Assembly (NCBI GenBank): GCA_963556195.1
Contig: OY744525.1
Coordinates: 52,468,148-52,532,147, forward strand
DNA length: 64,000 nucleotides
Source: Sepiola atlantica
Taxonomy: Eukaryota > Mollusca > Cephalopoda > Sepiida > Sepiolidae
Reading direction: 5' to 3'
The notes beneath the pieces were generated by a model. It saw only the letters and a program-made list of their open reading frames with translations. It was not told the DNA's origin and ran no database searches. This document shows, one piece after another, positions 62,526 to 64,000 of this stretch. How positions within the stretch are numbered: position 1 is the stretch's first letter; each line of letters starts with the position of its first letter. The translations under genes and the position numbers were made by a program.

Positions 62526-64000
62526 GATTTCTGCATTTGTATGGAATACTTTTGTTTTGATAAAGTTTTTACAATTCAATTTCAGGATAAAATTCAGGAG
62601 TTTTATAAATTTTGAGGGTAAAATTTGTGTAAATCAGGACATTGAGATTTTAAAAAAAATTGTTTTCACTCTTTTTGATATGACTGAAAAAGCTGTCATA
62701 TTTTGTTGGAATATTTTATTTAGTTAAAAATTGATTTCCATTATTATTTAGTGTATTTTCCATTTTCCAAGTAAGATGTGAATCCGGGTTGTCATGATTC
62801 TAAGCCAAATGTGGTGAGAGATTTGAGTCCACATTGCTTCAATAACAATAATGTCAATCTTTTAACTGTTCATCATATCACACAATGGATTACGAAAATA
62901 TTAACCTGCTGAAAATAACTTTTATTTTGTGTATTAAAATAAAAATCCTAACTTTTTTTTTTCTTATTTACTTTTAATAGATTCACTGTAACTTTAATTA
63001 AGGAAAAGGGAACACTTTTTGTTAGGAAAAATATTTCAGGAATATTTTTTAGTTTAAAATCACATTTTTATCAATGTCTTCAAAGCTTCAGAATCATAAA
63101 CTTAATTTTTTATTTATCTGAACTCATTTGTAAATTGATTTGTTTTTTTTGTTTTTTTAGGCGGGGGGGGGGGGGATGAAGCTAGTTACGATAACTATTT
63201 TTCTTTTGTTAACGAAAGAGAAATTTTATAAAAAATGTTAGCATTTTTTTTATTTAGTTTATTTTTTGTTTTGTTTTAAGATTAAAAAATTTGATTTTTT
63301 TTTCACTTTATGTGATATAAAGCAGTTATTAAAAAATGAAGAAATATTTTTTAATTATTTATTTTAAACATTCTTTGAAAAGTTTTTAAATTACAATTAT
63401 TTTGTTTTGTATTAAAACAGAATATTGTAATAATTTTATGAAAAAGAGGTTTGATTATTTTTATATTTTGTCAATCATGAAAATATATATTCGTTTTCTA
63501 GAGTTATGTATTTTGAAAGATTTAACCTTCTGTGATGAAAGTTTGAATGATTTAAGTGTTTTGATGAAATTTAGCAACTTCTTTGGACGCTCTTTTGTAG
63601 GTTTAGTGACATTTTATTGAATGACCTTCTACATTGTGTGACTTTTCTATTCAATTTGATTGACAAATAGGTTCTCCATGTCTTGCGTGCAATTTATTTA
63701 TTGTCAAAACCTTGCATCGCTGAAGTCTTGTCATTCCCTCGATGCGGTTGTCACAAAGACGCACTTTGCAACTTGTGGTTTTCCCCCAAAGCTAAAATCA
63801 TTATTAAGACCATTATGGAAACGACATTGGGAGAATTTAACAGAGCAGGCTGATTTTGAAAAGTGGAAGAGGCCCAGAGATGCTGTTGGGAATGCTGTTA
63901 CAGCTTGAAGAGAACTAAGGAACCCTTGACTTTGGCTGCTCGTCTTTTCCTGTTATTTTATAAATATTACATGGCTGCTTGCTTTCTAGATGAACTTTTA
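62526..64000. other. Non-coding, one unassigned 82-codon frame
   Basis: A G13 run is at 63163-63175. A plus frame at 63660-63908 has a fairly normal composition (CHSLDAVVTKTHFATCGFPP, WKRHWENLTEQADFEKWKRP) and could be a decayed exon or repeat. No splice sites or domain support it. Confidence 0.4.

Noticed and set aside
63660..63908. 82-codon ORF with near-normal composition
   Set aside because: Could be an exon, but there is no acceptor/donor pair in frame and no recognised domain; left as unassigned.
1..64000. CRISPR array, bacterial operon, phage or defence system
   Set aside because: No regularly spaced direct repeats with unique spacers, no ribosome-binding-site-led gene rows and no prokaryotic coding density; the window is eukaryotic repeat-rich DNA.

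Overview
This is a stretch of an animal nuclear genome, AT-rich, gene-poor and packed with old interspersed repeats. Splice-site-bounded short exons, metazoan transposon families (mariner, hAT, Merlin, RTE-like and CR1/L2-like LINEs), SINEs with pol III-type heads and abundant (TC)n and (TA)n microsatellites all point to a metazoan. A molluscan, possibly gastropod, source is my best guess; it rests on the style of the repeats, not on a marker gene. There are no bacterial operons, no CRISPR array and no intact protein-coding ORF of normal gene length. Most ORFs that open by chance lie in microsatellites or transposon debris.

Host gene content is very small. The best gene signal is a first coding exon at 23559-23636 (26 codons, ending in a CAG|gtaggt donor), preceded by about 400 bases with locally raised CpG content that looks like a promoter/5'UTR. 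A second candidate is a 73-base exon at 5610-5682. Its acceptor is immediately followed by GTAAGT, the layout of a recursive splice site. Neither protein could be named.

Region by region: 1-5 kb has a TA-flanked foldback MITE, a two-unit repeat, U2 snRNA-headed SINE sequence and an internally deleted mariner. 5.6-10.3 kb has the candidate exon, a pyrimidine-rich minisatellite, three LINE 3' ends and a Merlin fragment. 11-17 kb has a hAT element with intact 8-bp target duplication, a hAT-like MITE inside an older repeat, and a 499-bp Merlin element with intact TIRs and 8-bp duplication inside a tRNA-derived SINE. 18-23 kb has an RTE RT fragment, a second copy of the two-unit repeat and a 5S rRNA-headed SINE. 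23.5-35.5 kb has the first exon, many U2-SINE bodies, three foldbacks and copies of a repeat with ACCCGG...GTTGCC termini. 36-45.6 kb has a GC-rich 100-bp-armed foldback, an approximately 1.1-kb RTE-like RT relic, inverted mariner fragments and a second 5S SINE. 46-57 kb has more of the ACCCGG repeat, a 560-bp TC minisatellite, a CR1/L2 RT relic and two palindromic CTGAAGAAGG repeats. 57-64 kb is nearly featureless apart from a LINE RT scrap.

The notable theme is a non-autonomous repeat community that uses U2 snRNA, 5S rRNA and tRNA heads side by side. It sits alongside at least five long-armed foldback elements and at least eighteen homopolymer G/C runs of 10 or more bases. All transposon calls are from reading by eye; family names, boundaries and copy numbers need a repeat search.
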